A DNA stretch of 64,000 bases from the NCBI RefSeq assembly GCF_011766325.1, contig NZ_BLLG01000020.1, positions 1 through 64,000 on the forward strand, given 5' to 3'. Origin of the DNA: Streptomyces pacificus (lineage in GTDB: Bacteria > Actinomycetota > Actinomycetes > Streptomycetales > Streptomycetaceae). Shown here one piece after another: positions 8,229 through 16,931 of this stretch (its first letter is position 1; the number at the start of each line of letters is the position of its first letter). A program made the position numbers and the translations under genes. The notes under the pieces were generated by a model. The model made no database searches. It was not told where the DNA came from and saw only the letters and a list, made by a program, of their open reading frames with translations.

Positions 8229-10175
8229 ATGAGCGGTGAGGGGCACAGCGGGCCGCGCGGCGGGGAGAACGGCGAGGAGTCCACCGGGGCCTGCGGCGAA
8301 CGCGGCGTACGGGTTCCGTCGCAGTGCGGGGGAATCGCGTCGGGACCCGCCGCCGGCGTCCCGCCCTCCCCTCCGGCACCGTCGGACGCCGACCTGGTCC
8401 TGCGGATGCGCGGAGGCGACGACACCGCCTACGAGGAGCTGTTCAGGCGGCATGCGGACGCCGTGCGGCGCTATGCCCGCAGCTGCTGCCGCGACGCCCA
8501 CACGGCGGAGGACCTGACGGCCGAGGTGTTCGCCAGGACACTGCAGGCGGTTCGGGGAGGCGGGGGACCGGAACAGGCGGTGCGGGCCTATCTGCTGACG
8601 GCTGTGCGCCGTGTCGCCGCCGCCTGGGCGAGGTCCGCCCGCCGGGAGCACCTGGTCGAGGACTTCGCGGTCTTCAGCGACCAGGCGGCCCCCGCGACCG
8701 GGGCACCGCGGGATGCAACGGTCCAACTCGGTGCGGATGTGCGCGCCATGCACCAGGCCGAGCAGTCGATGGCCCTGCAGGCCTTCCGCTCGCTGCCCGA
8801 GCGCTGGCAGGCGGTGCTCTGGCACACCGCCGTCGAGCAGGAACCGCCGAGCGAGGTGGCGCCGCTGTTCGGTCTCACCGCCAACGCCACGGCGGTTCTC
8901 GCCGGGCGCGCCCGGGAGGGGCTCAGGCAGGCGTATCTGCAGGCCCATGTGAGCTCGGCGCTCACCTCGGGAGGCGACTGCGCCCGGTTCGCCGACCGGC
9001 TCGGTGCCTACGCACGGGGCGGACTTCGGATGCGGGCCGAGCGCGGGCTGCGCAAGCACCTGGAGGGGTGTGCCTCGTGCCGGCTCGCCGCGGGCGAGCT
9101 GGAGCAGGTGAACTCCGGGATGCCGGCCCTGCTGCCGGTCGCCTTCATCGGGTGGTTCGCCGCGGACTACTCGTTCAAGGCCGCCCGAGCCGTGGTGGCC
9201 GGGGCGGCGGGAGCGGGGTCCGGAGCCGGAGCCGGAACCGGAGCCGCCGGGGCGCCCGGGGCGGTTTCCGGCTCGTCGGGCAGCGCGAGCACCGCGGGCA
9301 GCGCGAGCACCGCGGGCACCGCGGGCAGCGCGGGCAGCGCCGCCGCGACGGAAGGGCTCACCGCATCCGTGAAGGCGGGGATCGCCGCGGCGGTGGCGGC
9401 CGCGGTGGGCGTGGGGCTGGTGTGGGCGCTCTCGGGGCCGGAGCCCGGACCCCGTGCGCGACCGCCGGCGGCGCAGCCCGTACCGGCGAACCCCTCCGCT
9501 CCGGGCGAGCCGCAGCCCGCGGCGGCGCCCCGTGCACCGGCGCCCGATCCACGACCTACGACACCGGGTCCCAGCCCGTCCGGGGCGCGTCCGGCACCCG
9601 CGCCCGACCAGCCGACGGCGCCCGTGCCCACACCCACGCCCACACCCGCGCCCGCGCCCGCGCCTCCCGGGGCTCCCGGGGCTCCCGGGGCTCCCGGGGA
9701 GACACGGTCGCCCTCGTCGGCGGTTTCTCCCCCCACCACCGTCCATCGGCTCGACCGGCTCCGGTACGGCGTGGCCGGCGACCGTGCGTACCCCGAGGTG
9801 CGGCTCGCTGCGAGCAGCTGGATGGGAGAGCGCGACGGCATGTCGATCGGCGGCGTTCCCTACGAGCACGGGGTGTCGGTGCACGCCCGCTCGTCCGTGA
9901 CGATCGATCTGAACCGCACGTGCAGTTCGTACGACGCGCTCGTCGGCGTCGACGACCTGACGCTCGGACGGGGAGCCGTCCGCTTCTCCGTCTACGCGGA
10001 CGGGGTGCGGCGGTGGCGGTCGCCGCTGCTCCGGGGAGGCGACCCGGCGGTGCCGGTGTCCGTCGGCCTCACCGGCAGCGGGACACTTCGGCTGGTCGTT
10101 GCCCCCGACGGAGTGCGGCCGCTCGCGGCGACGGCGATCGCCGACTGGGCGCGGTCGCGGATCACCTGCGTCTGA
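8229..10175 (+). CDS. ECF-type sigma factor fused to zinc finger, membrane segment and NPCBM domain
   Basis: A 648-residue fusion. Sigma region 2 is at about 52-105 (DADLVLRMRGGDDTAYEELF, then AEDLTAEVF). A region-4 like helix-turn-helix is at about 180-245 (LPERWQAVLWHTAVEQEP, LFGLTANATAVLAGRAREGL). A zinc-finger anti-sigma-like motif HLEGCASC lies near 277-284. A Gly/Ala/Ser-rich stretch and a hydrophobic helix (GIAAAVAAAVGVGLVWAL) lie near 385-400, then a Pro-rich linker with repeated PTPTPAPAP and GAPGAPGAP. The last 145 residues form an NPCBM-type sugar-binding domain (YGVAGDRAYPEVRL, HGVSVHARSSV, FSVYADG). It looks like a membrane-tethered sigma factor with an exported sensor. Such fusions are known in Streptomyces; the regulon is unknown. 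Confidence 0.82.
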   Translation: MSGEGHSGPRGGENGEESTGACGERGVRVPSQCGGIASGPAAGVPPSPPAPSDADLVLRMRGGDDTAYEELFRRHADAVRRYARSCCRDAHTAEDLTAEVFARTLQAVRGGGGPEQAVRAYLLTAVRRVAAAWARSARREHLVEDFAVFSDQAAPATGAPRDATVQLGADVRAMHQAEQSMALQAFRSLPERWQAVLWHTAVEQEPPSEVAPLFGLTANATAVLAGRAREGLRQAYLQAHVSSALTSGGDCARFADRLGAYARGGLRMRAERGLRKHLEGCASCRLAAGELEQVNSGMPALLPVAFIGWFAADYSFKAARAVVAGAAGAGSGAGAGTGAAGAPGAVSGSSGSASTAGSASTAGTAGSAGSAAATEGLTASVKAGIAAAVAAAVGVGLVWALSGPEPGPRARPPAAQPVPANPSAPGEPQPAAAPRAPAPDPRPTTPGPSPSGARPAPAPDQPTAPVPTPTPTPAPAPAPPGAPGAPGAPGETRSPSSAVSPPTTVHRLDRLRYGVAGDRAYPEVRLAASSWMGERDGMSIGGVPYEHGVSVHARSSVTIDLNRTCSSYDALVGVDDLTLGRGAVRFSVYADGVRRWRSPLLRGGDPAVPVSVGLTGSGTLRLVVAPDGVRPLAATAIADWARSRITCV

Positions 10176-10202
10176 GCGCCCGCGGCGGGGCACGGCGCGC
10201 CG

Positions 10203-12407
10203 CTATGCGCGGAGCGTCGGGCGGCGCGGTACGCCCGAGGCGACGGCGCGGCGGCGAGGTGCCTCCGTACCCGTCCAGCATGTGCCGCGCCGGGCCAGCA
10301 GCCGCCGTAGCCAGAGCTCCGTGGAGACCAGCTCCGCCAGCCCGTCCAGGGGGACCGGTTCGCCCTCGGACGCCGCCCGCAGGGCCTTGCGCACGACTCG
10401 TGCCTCCACGATGCCCGCGTCCGCGAGCAGCGGGGTGCCGAACAGGTCCAGCAGGTGCGGCAGCGACATGCGGATCCCCGCCCGCGTCGCCGTGGTCGAC
10501 GCGGTCTGGGACGGCGCCCCCCAGCCGGGCGGCAGGTCGTGGACGCCCGCGCCGGAGAGGACGGTGCGCAGCACGGCGGTGCGGGCACCGGGCTGGACCC
10601 GGAGTGCCTCGGGCAGGTCGCGGGCGGCCCGTACGACCCGGTTGTCCAGGAAGGGCGCGTGCAGCCGCTGGCTGCGCACCTCGGAGGCCTGTTCCATGAC
10701 GCGGTGGTCCGCAGCGTAGCGGGTGAGCGCGGCGCGGGCGCGGGCCTCGCCGGGGCGTTGCACGGATGTGGGCCGGCTCGCCGCCTCCTGGAGGCGCACG
10801 GATACCTCGGCGAGCGCTTCGCCGGTCAGCCAGCGCGCCGCGGGTCCGGGCCGGGACCAGGAGAGGGCCGCGAGGGAGGCGCCGAGCGGTCCGTTGACGT
10901 CGGGCACCTTGCGGTTCGCCTCGGGCAGCCGGGCGGCGGCCGTCTCGAGGCCGGTGCGGTAGGGGGTGCGGGCGAGCCGCCGCGCCGCCCGGTACACCGT
11001 GAGCGGCACGAGCAGCGAGCCGAAGGTGGGGGCGGAGGCCCGGGCGAGTGCGGAGACGGGGCGCAGCAGCGGCCGTCTCCTGCGGTCCATCAGCAGGTCC
11101 GCCAGGCGGGCCGGGTGGGCGTCCAGCACCTGCCGGGCGCCGTGCCCGGTGAAGTGGTCCGCGCTGCCGGACGCGAGGCGCCGCCGGTTGCGTTCGGCCT
11201 CGACGAGCGACGGCCCCGGTTCGTCGGTGAGGGGGCCGTCCAGGTCGGCGTAGGGGAGGGCCTCGGCGCCCGCGGCGACCACGACATGGCGCAGCCGCGG
11301 GTTCTCGGCGACCGTCCTGGCGCGCTCCAGCTCGGCCTCGCGGCCCTGCGGTGCGGCGAGGTCGTTGAAGGTGACGGCCAGCAGCCGTTCACCGGCACCG
11401 GTGCCGTGGCCGAGGATGGTGCCGGGGACGCCGGGCAGTCCGGCGGCGAGCAGGGCGAGGGTGCCGGAGGCGCTGCCTCCGGAGAGGTCGGCGCCGATAC
11501 CGGGCGCGGGTGCGCCGCGGGCGGCACGCCGGTCCGCCGGTCCCATGCCGGGCACCGGTCCCGGATCGGGTGGCAGGGTCTCGGGGGCGTGCCGGGGTGC
11601 GGTGAGTCGTGCGCGTACGGCGTCGACCAGTGCGTCCCGCACGGTCTCCACGGCCCGGTCGGGTTCGAGCTGGGGTGCGGCGACGGCGAGCGAGGCGACC
11701 GGCTCGTAGCCGGTGATCTCCCGGGAGCCTTCACGCAGGATCAGTGCGTGTCCCGGGGGGAGGCGCTTCACTCCGGAGTACGGGGTGGAGTCGCGCAGCG
11801 CCTCCGGGGACTCGGGGCAGGCGAGCAGCGCTGCGAGGTACCCGATGTCGAGCTGGGCCTCGATGAGATCGGCCAGCGGCAGTGCGGCGGTGGCGTAGGC
11901 GGTGCCGTCTGCCCAGGGGGTGTGGAAGACGGGGCGGGCGCCCGCCAGGTCGCCGGTGACGGTGATGCGCCGGCCGACCTGGACGACGGCGGTGTAGCTG
12001 CCCGCCCAGGCGGTGAGGTGGCGCAGCGCGCCCCCGCGCGCCGCGAAGAGGCCGACCCGCAGCTCCTCGTCGCTGGCGGCACAGCAGCCCAGCACGGCGA
12101 GGCGGACGGCGGGGGCGCCTGTGGTGAGGCCGGGGGGCGGGCCGGCGGTGACGACGCGGACCTCGTCGGGGCGCCAGTCGCCGACGGCCCAGAGGGGATC
12201 GGGGTCGCCCCACAGGAGCTGGGCGCCCACGGGGTGGACGGTGCGGCTGTCGTCGCCCGACGGCGACGGCGAGGGCGACGGCGACGGCGACGGATAAGAA
12301 GGGGAGGGGGAGGGGGAGGGGGATGGTGGAGGTGAAGGGCGGGACCCGGGGGATCCGGCCGTGCCGAAGCTTGCGGCGGCACTGCTCCACCCCACCAGCC
12401 ACCGCAT
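10203..12407 (-). CDS. asparagine synthase-related protein (lasso-cyclase-like), orphan
   Basis: A 734-residue protein with an N-terminal glutamine-amidotransferase-like fold (RRITVTGDLAGARPVFHTPWADG near residue 165-190) and a C-terminal asparagine-synthase ATP-pyrophosphatase domain (IGADLSGGSASGTLALLAAGLP, the PP-loop SGGxxS, near 305). The N-terminal catalytic Cys of true AsnB is absent: the protein begins MRWLVGWSS. Relatives include lasso-peptide and other amide-forming cyclases. No precursor peptide or B protein is adjacent. ATG 12407 has a good TGGAGG site. A Ser-Pro repeat coded by short DNA repeats lies at residues 35-55. The gene is probably a conserved Streptomyces gene, not a biosynthetic cluster member. 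Confidence 0.75.
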   Translation of the reverse strand: MRWLVGWSSAAASFGTAGSPGSRPSPPPSPSPSPSPSYPSPSPSPSPSPSGDDSRTVHPVGAQLLWGDPDPLWAVGDWRPDEVRVVTAGPPPGLTTGAPAVRLAVLGCCAASDEELRVGLFAARGGALRHLTAWAGSYTAVVQVGRRITVTGDLAGARPVFHTPWADGTAYATAALPLADLIEAQLDIGYLAALLACPESPEALRDSTPYSGVKRLPPGHALILREGSREITGYEPVASLAVAAPQLEPDRAVETVRDALVDAVRARLTAPRHAPETLPPDPGPVPGMGPADRRAARGAPAPGIGADLSGGSASGTLALLAAGLPGVPGTILGHGTGAGERLLAVTFNDLAAPQGREAELERARTVAENPRLRHVVVAAGAEALPYADLDGPLTDEPGPSLVEAERNRRRLASGSADHFTGHGARQVLDAHPARLADLLMDRRRRPLLRPVSALARASAPTFGSLLVPLTVYRAARRLARTPYRTGLETAAARLPEANRKVPDVNGPLGASLAALSWSRPGPAARWLTGEALAEVSVRLQEAASRPTSVQRPGEARARAALTRYAADHRVMEQASEVRSQRLHAPFLDNRVVRAARDLPEALRVQPGARTAVLRTVLSGAGVHDLPPGWGAPSQTASTTATRAGIRMSLPHLLDLFGTPLLADAGIVEARVVRKALRAASEGEPVPLDGLAELVSTELWLRRLLARRGTCWTGTEAPRRRAVASGVPRRPTLRA
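12255..12335. repeat. short tandem repeats coding Ser-Pro in the asparagine-synthase-like gene
   Basis: On the plus strand GACGGC/GAGGGC hexamers run from about 12255 to 12295 and GGGGAG hexamers from about 12300 to 12322. On the minus strand they encode SPSPSPS and PSPSPSP. They are low-complexity and probably variable in length between strains. Confidence 0.8.
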
Positions 12408-13117
12408 CGCGCCTCCACAGCCTGTGGACAACTCTGGGCGCGCCCGATGCGGCACACCCCGATGAGGACATGCTGCCATGCCGGGGGCGCGCCGTAGGGG
12501 CTCCGGGTAGCGTGCGCAAAAAGTGAACGCGCCCCTGGCATTGGCCATATGGGGCCGTCCGGCCGCCGGGCGTCCGTGCCTCGGTCAGCGAATCCGTGGA
12601 GGGTCAAACACCGGAGGAGGATCGACATTCAGCCAACTTGAAGCCGGCAGGGAGCAGAAGATATCGCACGAAACGGGGCACAGGTGCTCGGTCCGGGAGA
12701 CGGCAGCCGCCTCCCGGACCGGTCCGCCGCCCGCGGGGAATGAGGCGGCGGTGTCCCCCAGCCCATTGGTTCCCTGGCCAATGGGCCGACCCACGCAGCA
12801 CTCATGGAAGCCCTCCCACGACGGCCGGAGGAGAGCGCACGGGCGGGCGCACGGCCACACACCGGGAGCACGGCCCGCACGGGGAGTCGCACCCGAACAC
12901 GCAACAATCTCGCCATCCGGAACACTGCCTCTTAACGGTAGGGATGTGGCGAACTACCCTGTGTGGCACCGCTGTTCTCCTCGGGGGCGCATATTCCCGG
13001 GGGCTCGGACACCTGCTCTTGCGTCCGGCTTCCATGGAGTTGTCCCCTTGCGGGGAACGGCGGAGCGAACGCCGGGCGGGGATGCCCGGCGGCCGTCTGT
13101 GTGTCGAGGGGTGGCGC
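12408..13117. other. 710-bp divergent regulatory region upstream of the sporulation gene
   Basis: There is no convincing gene here. It separates the start of the minus-strand asparagine-synthase-like gene from the sporulation-associated gene. A promoter candidate for the plus strand is annotated separately at 12932-12960. The leader from there to the ATG would be about 150 nt. Confidence 0.5.
12932..12960 (+). promoter_or_regulatory. candidate promoter for the sporulation-associated gene
   Basis: TTAACG at 12932-12937 and TACCCT at 12955-12960 are separated by exactly 17 bp. This fits a sigma-70-like promoter about 155 bp upstream of the ATG at 13118. Confidence 0.45.
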
Positions 13118-14563
13118 ATGTCCAGGGAGCAACGCGGGCCGAACGAGAAGCTCGGCACCGTTCTCGCCCTCGCGGGAATCAGCAACGCCGGGCTCGCCCG
13201 GCGGGTCAACGACCTCGGGGCGCAGCGCGGTCTGACTCTCCGCTACGACAAGACGTCGGTGGCGCGATGGGTGTCGAAGGGCATGGTGCCGCAGGGCGCC
13301 GCGCCCCATCTGATCGCGGCGGCCATCGGCCAGAAGCTGGGCCGCCCGGTGCCGCTGCACGAGATCGGGCTCGCGGACGCCGATCCGGCGCCGGAGGTCG
13401 GTCTGGCCTTCCCACGGGACGTGGGCGAGGCGGTGAAGGCCGCCACGGAGCTGTACCGGCTGGACCTCGCGGGCCGCCGCGCGGGCGGCGGGATCTGGCA
13501 GTCGCTGGCCGGTTCCTTCTCGGTGAGCGCCTACGCCACGCCCGCATCGCGCTGGCTGATCAACCCGGCCGACTCGTCGGTCGAGCGGACCCTCCGGGGC
13601 GCTGAGGGTGCGGGGGCGGCGCCGGAGAGCCCGGACGACGCGTCGGCGCGGGTGGGCCACAGCGATGTGGCCAAGCTGCGCGAGGCGGCCGAGGACGCCC
13701 GGCGCTGGGACTCCAAGTACGGCGGCGGGGACTGGCGCTCGTCGATGGTCCCGGAGTGCCTGCGGGTCGACGCGGCGCCGCTGCTGCTCGCTTCGTACTC
13801 GGACGAGGTGGGCAGGGCCCTGTTCGGCGCCACGGCGGAGCTGACCCGGCTGGCCGGCTGGATGGCCTTCGACACGGGCCAGCAGGAGGCGGCCCAGCGC
13901 TACTACATCCAGGCGCTGCGGCTGGCGCGCGCCGCGGCCGACGTCCCGCTGGGCGGCTATGTGCTGGCGTCCATGTCGCTGCAGGCGACCTACCGGGGCT
14001 TCGCCGACGAGGGGGTGGATCTCGCGCAGGCGGCGGTGGAGCGCAACCGCGGCCTGGCGACGGCGCGCACGATGAGCTTCTTCCGGCTGGTGGAGGCGCG
14101 GGCCCACGCCAAGGCGAGCGACGCGGCCGCCGCCGGGGCCGCCCTGAAGGCCGCCGAGAGCTGGCTCGAGCGGTCCCGCGAGGGCGACACGGACCCGTCC
14201 TGGCTGGGGTTCTACTCGTACGACAGGTTCGCGGCGGACGCCGCCGAGTGCTACCGGGACCTCAAGGCGCCCCGCCAGGTCCGCCGTTTCACCGAGCAGG
14301 CCCTGTCCCGGCCCACGGAGGAGTACATCCGCTCGCACGGGCTGCGCCTGGTCGTGAGCGCGGTGGCCGAACTGGAGTCCGGCAACCTGGACGCGGCCTG
14401 CGCGGCCGGCACCAGGGCGGTGGAGGTCGCCGGCCGGATCTCCTCCGCGCGTACGACGGAGTACGTACGCGACCTGCTGCACCGGCTGGAGCCGTACGGG
14501 GACGAGCCGAGGGTGGCGGAGCTGAGGGAGCGGGCCAGACCGCTGCTGATGGCCCCGGCGTGA
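13118..14563 (+). CDS. sporulation-associated HTH/TPR-like regulator (S. griseus ORF1590 type)
   Basis: A 481-residue protein. The N-terminus is an HTH (NEKLGTVLALAGISNAGLARRVND, then YDKTSVARWVSKGMVPQG), and the C-terminal two thirds are helical TPR-like repeats (FDTGQQEAAQRYYIQALRLA, LAQAAVERNRGLATARTM). This is the pattern of the Streptomyces sporulation protein ORF1590, which is made as two products from two in-frame starts. Here ATG 13118 has GAGGGG upstream. A second ATG at 13283, preceded by GAAGG, would remove 55 residues including the HTH. It is divergent from the asparagine-synthase-like gene. Confidence 0.82.
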   Translation: MSREQRGPNEKLGTVLALAGISNAGLARRVNDLGAQRGLTLRYDKTSVARWVSKGMVPQGAAPHLIAAAIGQKLGRPVPLHEIGLADADPAPEVGLAFPRDVGEAVKAATELYRLDLAGRRAGGGIWQSLAGSFSVSAYATPASRWLINPADSSVERTLRGAEGAGAAPESPDDASARVGHSDVAKLREAAEDARRWDSKYGGGDWRSSMVPECLRVDAAPLLLASYSDEVGRALFGATAELTRLAGWMAFDTGQQEAAQRYYIQALRLARAAADVPLGGYVLASMSLQATYRGFADEGVDLAQAAVERNRGLATARTMSFFRLVEARAHAKASDAAAAGAALKAAESWLERSREGDTDPSWLGFYSYDRFAADAAECYRDLKAPRQVRRFTEQALSRPTEEYIRSHGLRLVVSAVAELESGNLDAACAAGTRAVEVAGRISSARTTEYVRDLLHRLEPYGDEPRVAELRERARPLLMAPA

Positions 14564-14708
14564 GCCGCGCGCTTCCCCGGGCTCGCGTCGCACCCGGCGC
14601 GTTCCGGGGCGCGTATGCCACCCGGTTCGACCCGCTCGCTCGCGGGCCGGTGCATCATCAGGGGTGGGGCGGTTTCCCGGGAGGCACCGCCGGGCTGGAA
14701 GGTGTGTG

Positions 14709-15923
14709 GTGAAAGCGGCCGCATTCGACTGCGACGTGCTGGTGATCGGCGGCGGGATCATCGGGCTGTCGACGGCGTACGCCCTGACGCGTGCCGCGCC
14801 CGGCACCTCCGTGGTGGTGCTGGAGAAGGAGCCCGGCCCGGCCCGGCACCAGACCGGGCGGAACAGCGGAGTGATCCACAGCGGGATCTACTACCGCCCT
14901 GGTTCGCTGAAGGCACGTTTCGCCGTGCGCGGGGCTGCGGAGACCGTGAAGTTCTGCGCCGAATACGGCATCCCCCACCAGGTCACCGGCAAGCTGATCG
15001 TCGCCACCGGGCGGGAGGAGCTGCCCCGGCTGCACGCGCTGGCCCAGCGCGGCAGGGAGAACGGCATTCCCGTCCGGGAACTGGGCCCCGCCCAGATGGC
15101 GGAGTACGAGCCGGAGGTGGCCGGCGTCGCGGCGATCAGGGTCGGCACCACCGGGGTGTGCGACTTCGCCGCCGTCGCCGCGCAGCTGGCGGAGGCCTCC
15201 GCCGCCTCGGGGACGGAGATCCGCTACCGCGAGGAGGTGCGGTCACTGGACCCCCGGCCGTGGGGTGTCGCCGTCGGTACGTCCTCGGGCCTGGTCGTCC
15301 GCGCCCGCGCCCTGGTGAACTGCGCCGGTCTGCACGGCGACCGGGTGGCCGCGCTGGCCGGCGAGCGGCCGGACGTGCGGATCGTCCCCTTCCGCGGGGA
15401 GTACTACGAACTGACGCGCCCCGAGCTGGTGCGCGGCCTGGTGTACCCGGTGCCCGATCCGGCCTTCCCGTTTCTCGGAGTCCATCTCACCCGCGGTGTC
15501 GAGGGCGGTGTCCACGTGGGCCCGAACGCCGTCCCGGCGCCGGCCCGCGAGGGCTACGCCCGGTCCACCGTCCGCCCCGGCGAGCTGGCGGCCACCCTGG
15601 CCTGGCCCGGTTTCTGGCGGATCGCCCGGCGCCACTGGCGCTACGGCGCCGGCGAGCTGCACCGGTCCCTCTCCAAGCGCGCCTTCACCGCGGCGGTGCG
15701 CCGGCTGCTGCCGGCCGTCACGCAGGAGGATCTGCGGCCGGCGGCAGCAGGGGTCCGGGCGCAGGCGGTACTCCGGGACGGCACCCTGGTGGACGATTTC
15801 ATGATCATGGAGTCGTCCCGTGCGGTCCACGTCCTGAACGCGCCGTCGCCGGCGGCGACCGCCTCACTGCCGATCGGCCGGGAGGTGGCCCGGCGGGCGC
15901 TGGCCCGTCTGGGCCGCCTGTGA
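14709..15923 (+). CDS. lhgO: L-2-hydroxyglutarate oxidase (FAD-dependent oxidoreductase)
   Basis: A 404-residue DAO-family flavoprotein. The FAD motif VLVIGGGIIGLSTAYALTR is at residues 10-28. The family-specific RHQTGRNSGVIHSGIYYRPGSLKA follows near 45-70, and VNCAGLHGDRVA lies near 205. It oxidises L-2-hydroxyglutarate to 2-oxoglutarate, a metabolite-repair reaction coupled to the respiratory chain. GTG 14709 has GGAAGG seven bases upstream. It is followed after 47 bp by trmB on the same strand, so the two are probably co-transcribed. Confidence 0.85.
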   Translation: MKAAAFDCDVLVIGGGIIGLSTAYALTRAAPGTSVVVLEKEPGPARHQTGRNSGVIHSGIYYRPGSLKARFAVRGAAETVKFCAEYGIPHQVTGKLIVATGREELPRLHALAQRGRENGIPVRELGPAQMAEYEPEVAGVAAIRVGTTGVCDFAAVAAQLAEASAASGTEIRYREEVRSLDPRPWGVAVGTSSGLVVRARALVNCAGLHGDRVAALAGERPDVRIVPFRGEYYELTRPELVRGLVYPVPDPAFPFLGVHLTRGVEGGVHVGPNAVPAPAREGYARSTVRPGELAATLAWPGFWRIARRHWRYGAGELHRSLSKRAFTAAVRRLLPAVTQEDLRPAAAGVRAQAVLRDGTLVDDFMIMESSRAVHVLNAPSPAATASLPIGREVARRALARLGRL

Positions 15924-15970
15924 CACGGGCCGTTCCCGGGCCGCGCCCGCCGCCGTACAATCGGGGCATT

Positions 15971-16783
15971 GTGTCTGAGTTCGAGAACACCACCGCCGCG
16001 AGCCCGCAGGGGGACACCGGCCGTGGCGCCGCCGCTGCCGATACCGGGCCCGAAGGTGCTCCGCGGTTTCCCGGCGGTCCGGCCGCCGATCCCGCGGGCG
16101 CCCACCACGAACGGCGGATCCGCAGCTTCCAGCCGCGCCGGAGCCGGGTGACGACCGGGCAGGCCGCCGCGCTGCGACGCCTCTGGCCGGTCTGGGGGCT
16201 GGACATCGACGGGCTGCGCACACTCGACCTGGACGCGATGTTCGGCGGGCTGCCGGTCGTCCTGGAGATCGGCTTCGGCATGGGCGAGGCGACCGCGCGG
16301 ATGGCCGCGGCCGACCAGGGCACGGGCGTCCTCGCCGTGGACGTCCACACCCCCGGCCAGGGCAATCTGCTGGGGCTCGCGGAACGGGCGGGCCTGGACA
16401 ACGTGCGGGTGGCCAACGGCGACGCGATCATCCTGCTCCGCGAGATGCTGCCGCCGGCCGCCCTCGACGGCATCCGGGTGTACTTCCCGGACCCCTGGCC
16501 GAAGAAGCGCCACCACAAGCGGCGACTGCTCCAGCCCGAGTTCCTCACTCTGGCGGCGGGCCGGCTGAAACCGGGCGCGCTGCTGCACTGCGCGACGGAC
16601 TGGGAGCCCTACGCCGAGCAGATGCTCGAGGTGCTGACCGGCCATCCCGACTTCGAGAACACCCGGGCCGACGGCGGCTACGCGCCCCGGCCGGCCTTCC
16701 GCCCCCTGACCCGGTTCGAGGGCCAGGGCCTCGACAAGGGCCATGTCGTGCGCGATCTCCTGTTCCGGCGCCGGAGCGGATGA
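15971..16783 (+). CDS. trmB: tRNA (guanine-N7-)-methyltransferase
   Basis: A 270-residue Rossmann methyltransferase that puts m7G46 into tRNA. SAM motif I is LEIGFGMGEATARMA at about residues 98-112. The TrmB hallmark VYFPDPWPKKRHHKRR lies at about 174-189, and the C-terminal DWEPYAEQML and DKGHVVRDLLF are also family features. The first 55 residues are a disordered extension typical of actinobacterial forms. It begins with GTG. Confidence 0.95.
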   Translation: MSEFENTTAASPQGDTGRGAAAADTGPEGAPRFPGGPAADPAGAHHERRIRSFQPRRSRVTTGQAAALRRLWPVWGLDIDGLRTLDLDAMFGGLPVVLEIGFGMGEATARMAAADQGTGVLAVDVHTPGQGNLLGLAERAGLDNVRVANGDAIILLREMLPPAALDGIRVYFPDPWPKKRHHKRRLLQPEFLTLAAGRLKPGALLHCATDWEPYAEQMLEVLTGHPDFENTRADGGYAPRPAFRPLTRFEGQGLDKGHVVRDLLFRRRSG

Positions 16784-16844
16784 CGCAGCAGCGGCCGCGG
16801 TTCGAGTGCCGCAGCGGACCGCGCCGAAGGCACCGCGCACCCGG

Positions 16845-16880
16845 ACCCGCACCCGCACCCGCACCCGCACCCGCACCCGC
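16845..16880. repeat. six exact copies of a hexamer (ACCCGC)
   Basis: ACCCGC is repeated six times without interruption between trmB and the PrsW gene. It may vary in copy number. It lies about 50 bp upstream of the PrsW start, so length changes could affect its promoter. Confidence 0.9.
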
Positions 16881-16931
16881 AGGCATCATGTGCCGTCGCG
16901 CGTTGTCCCTGCCTGTCGCTAGGGTCGTGTG

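Noticed and set aside
7293..10193. A 966-codon open frame on the minus strand
   Set aside because: It is antisense to atrA and the sigma-factor gene, both of which have clear motifs.
10455..12335. A 626-codon plus-strand frame over the asparagine-synthase-like gene
   Set aside because: Gly/Arg/Glu-rich shadow frame with no motifs; the minus strand carries the recognisable protein.
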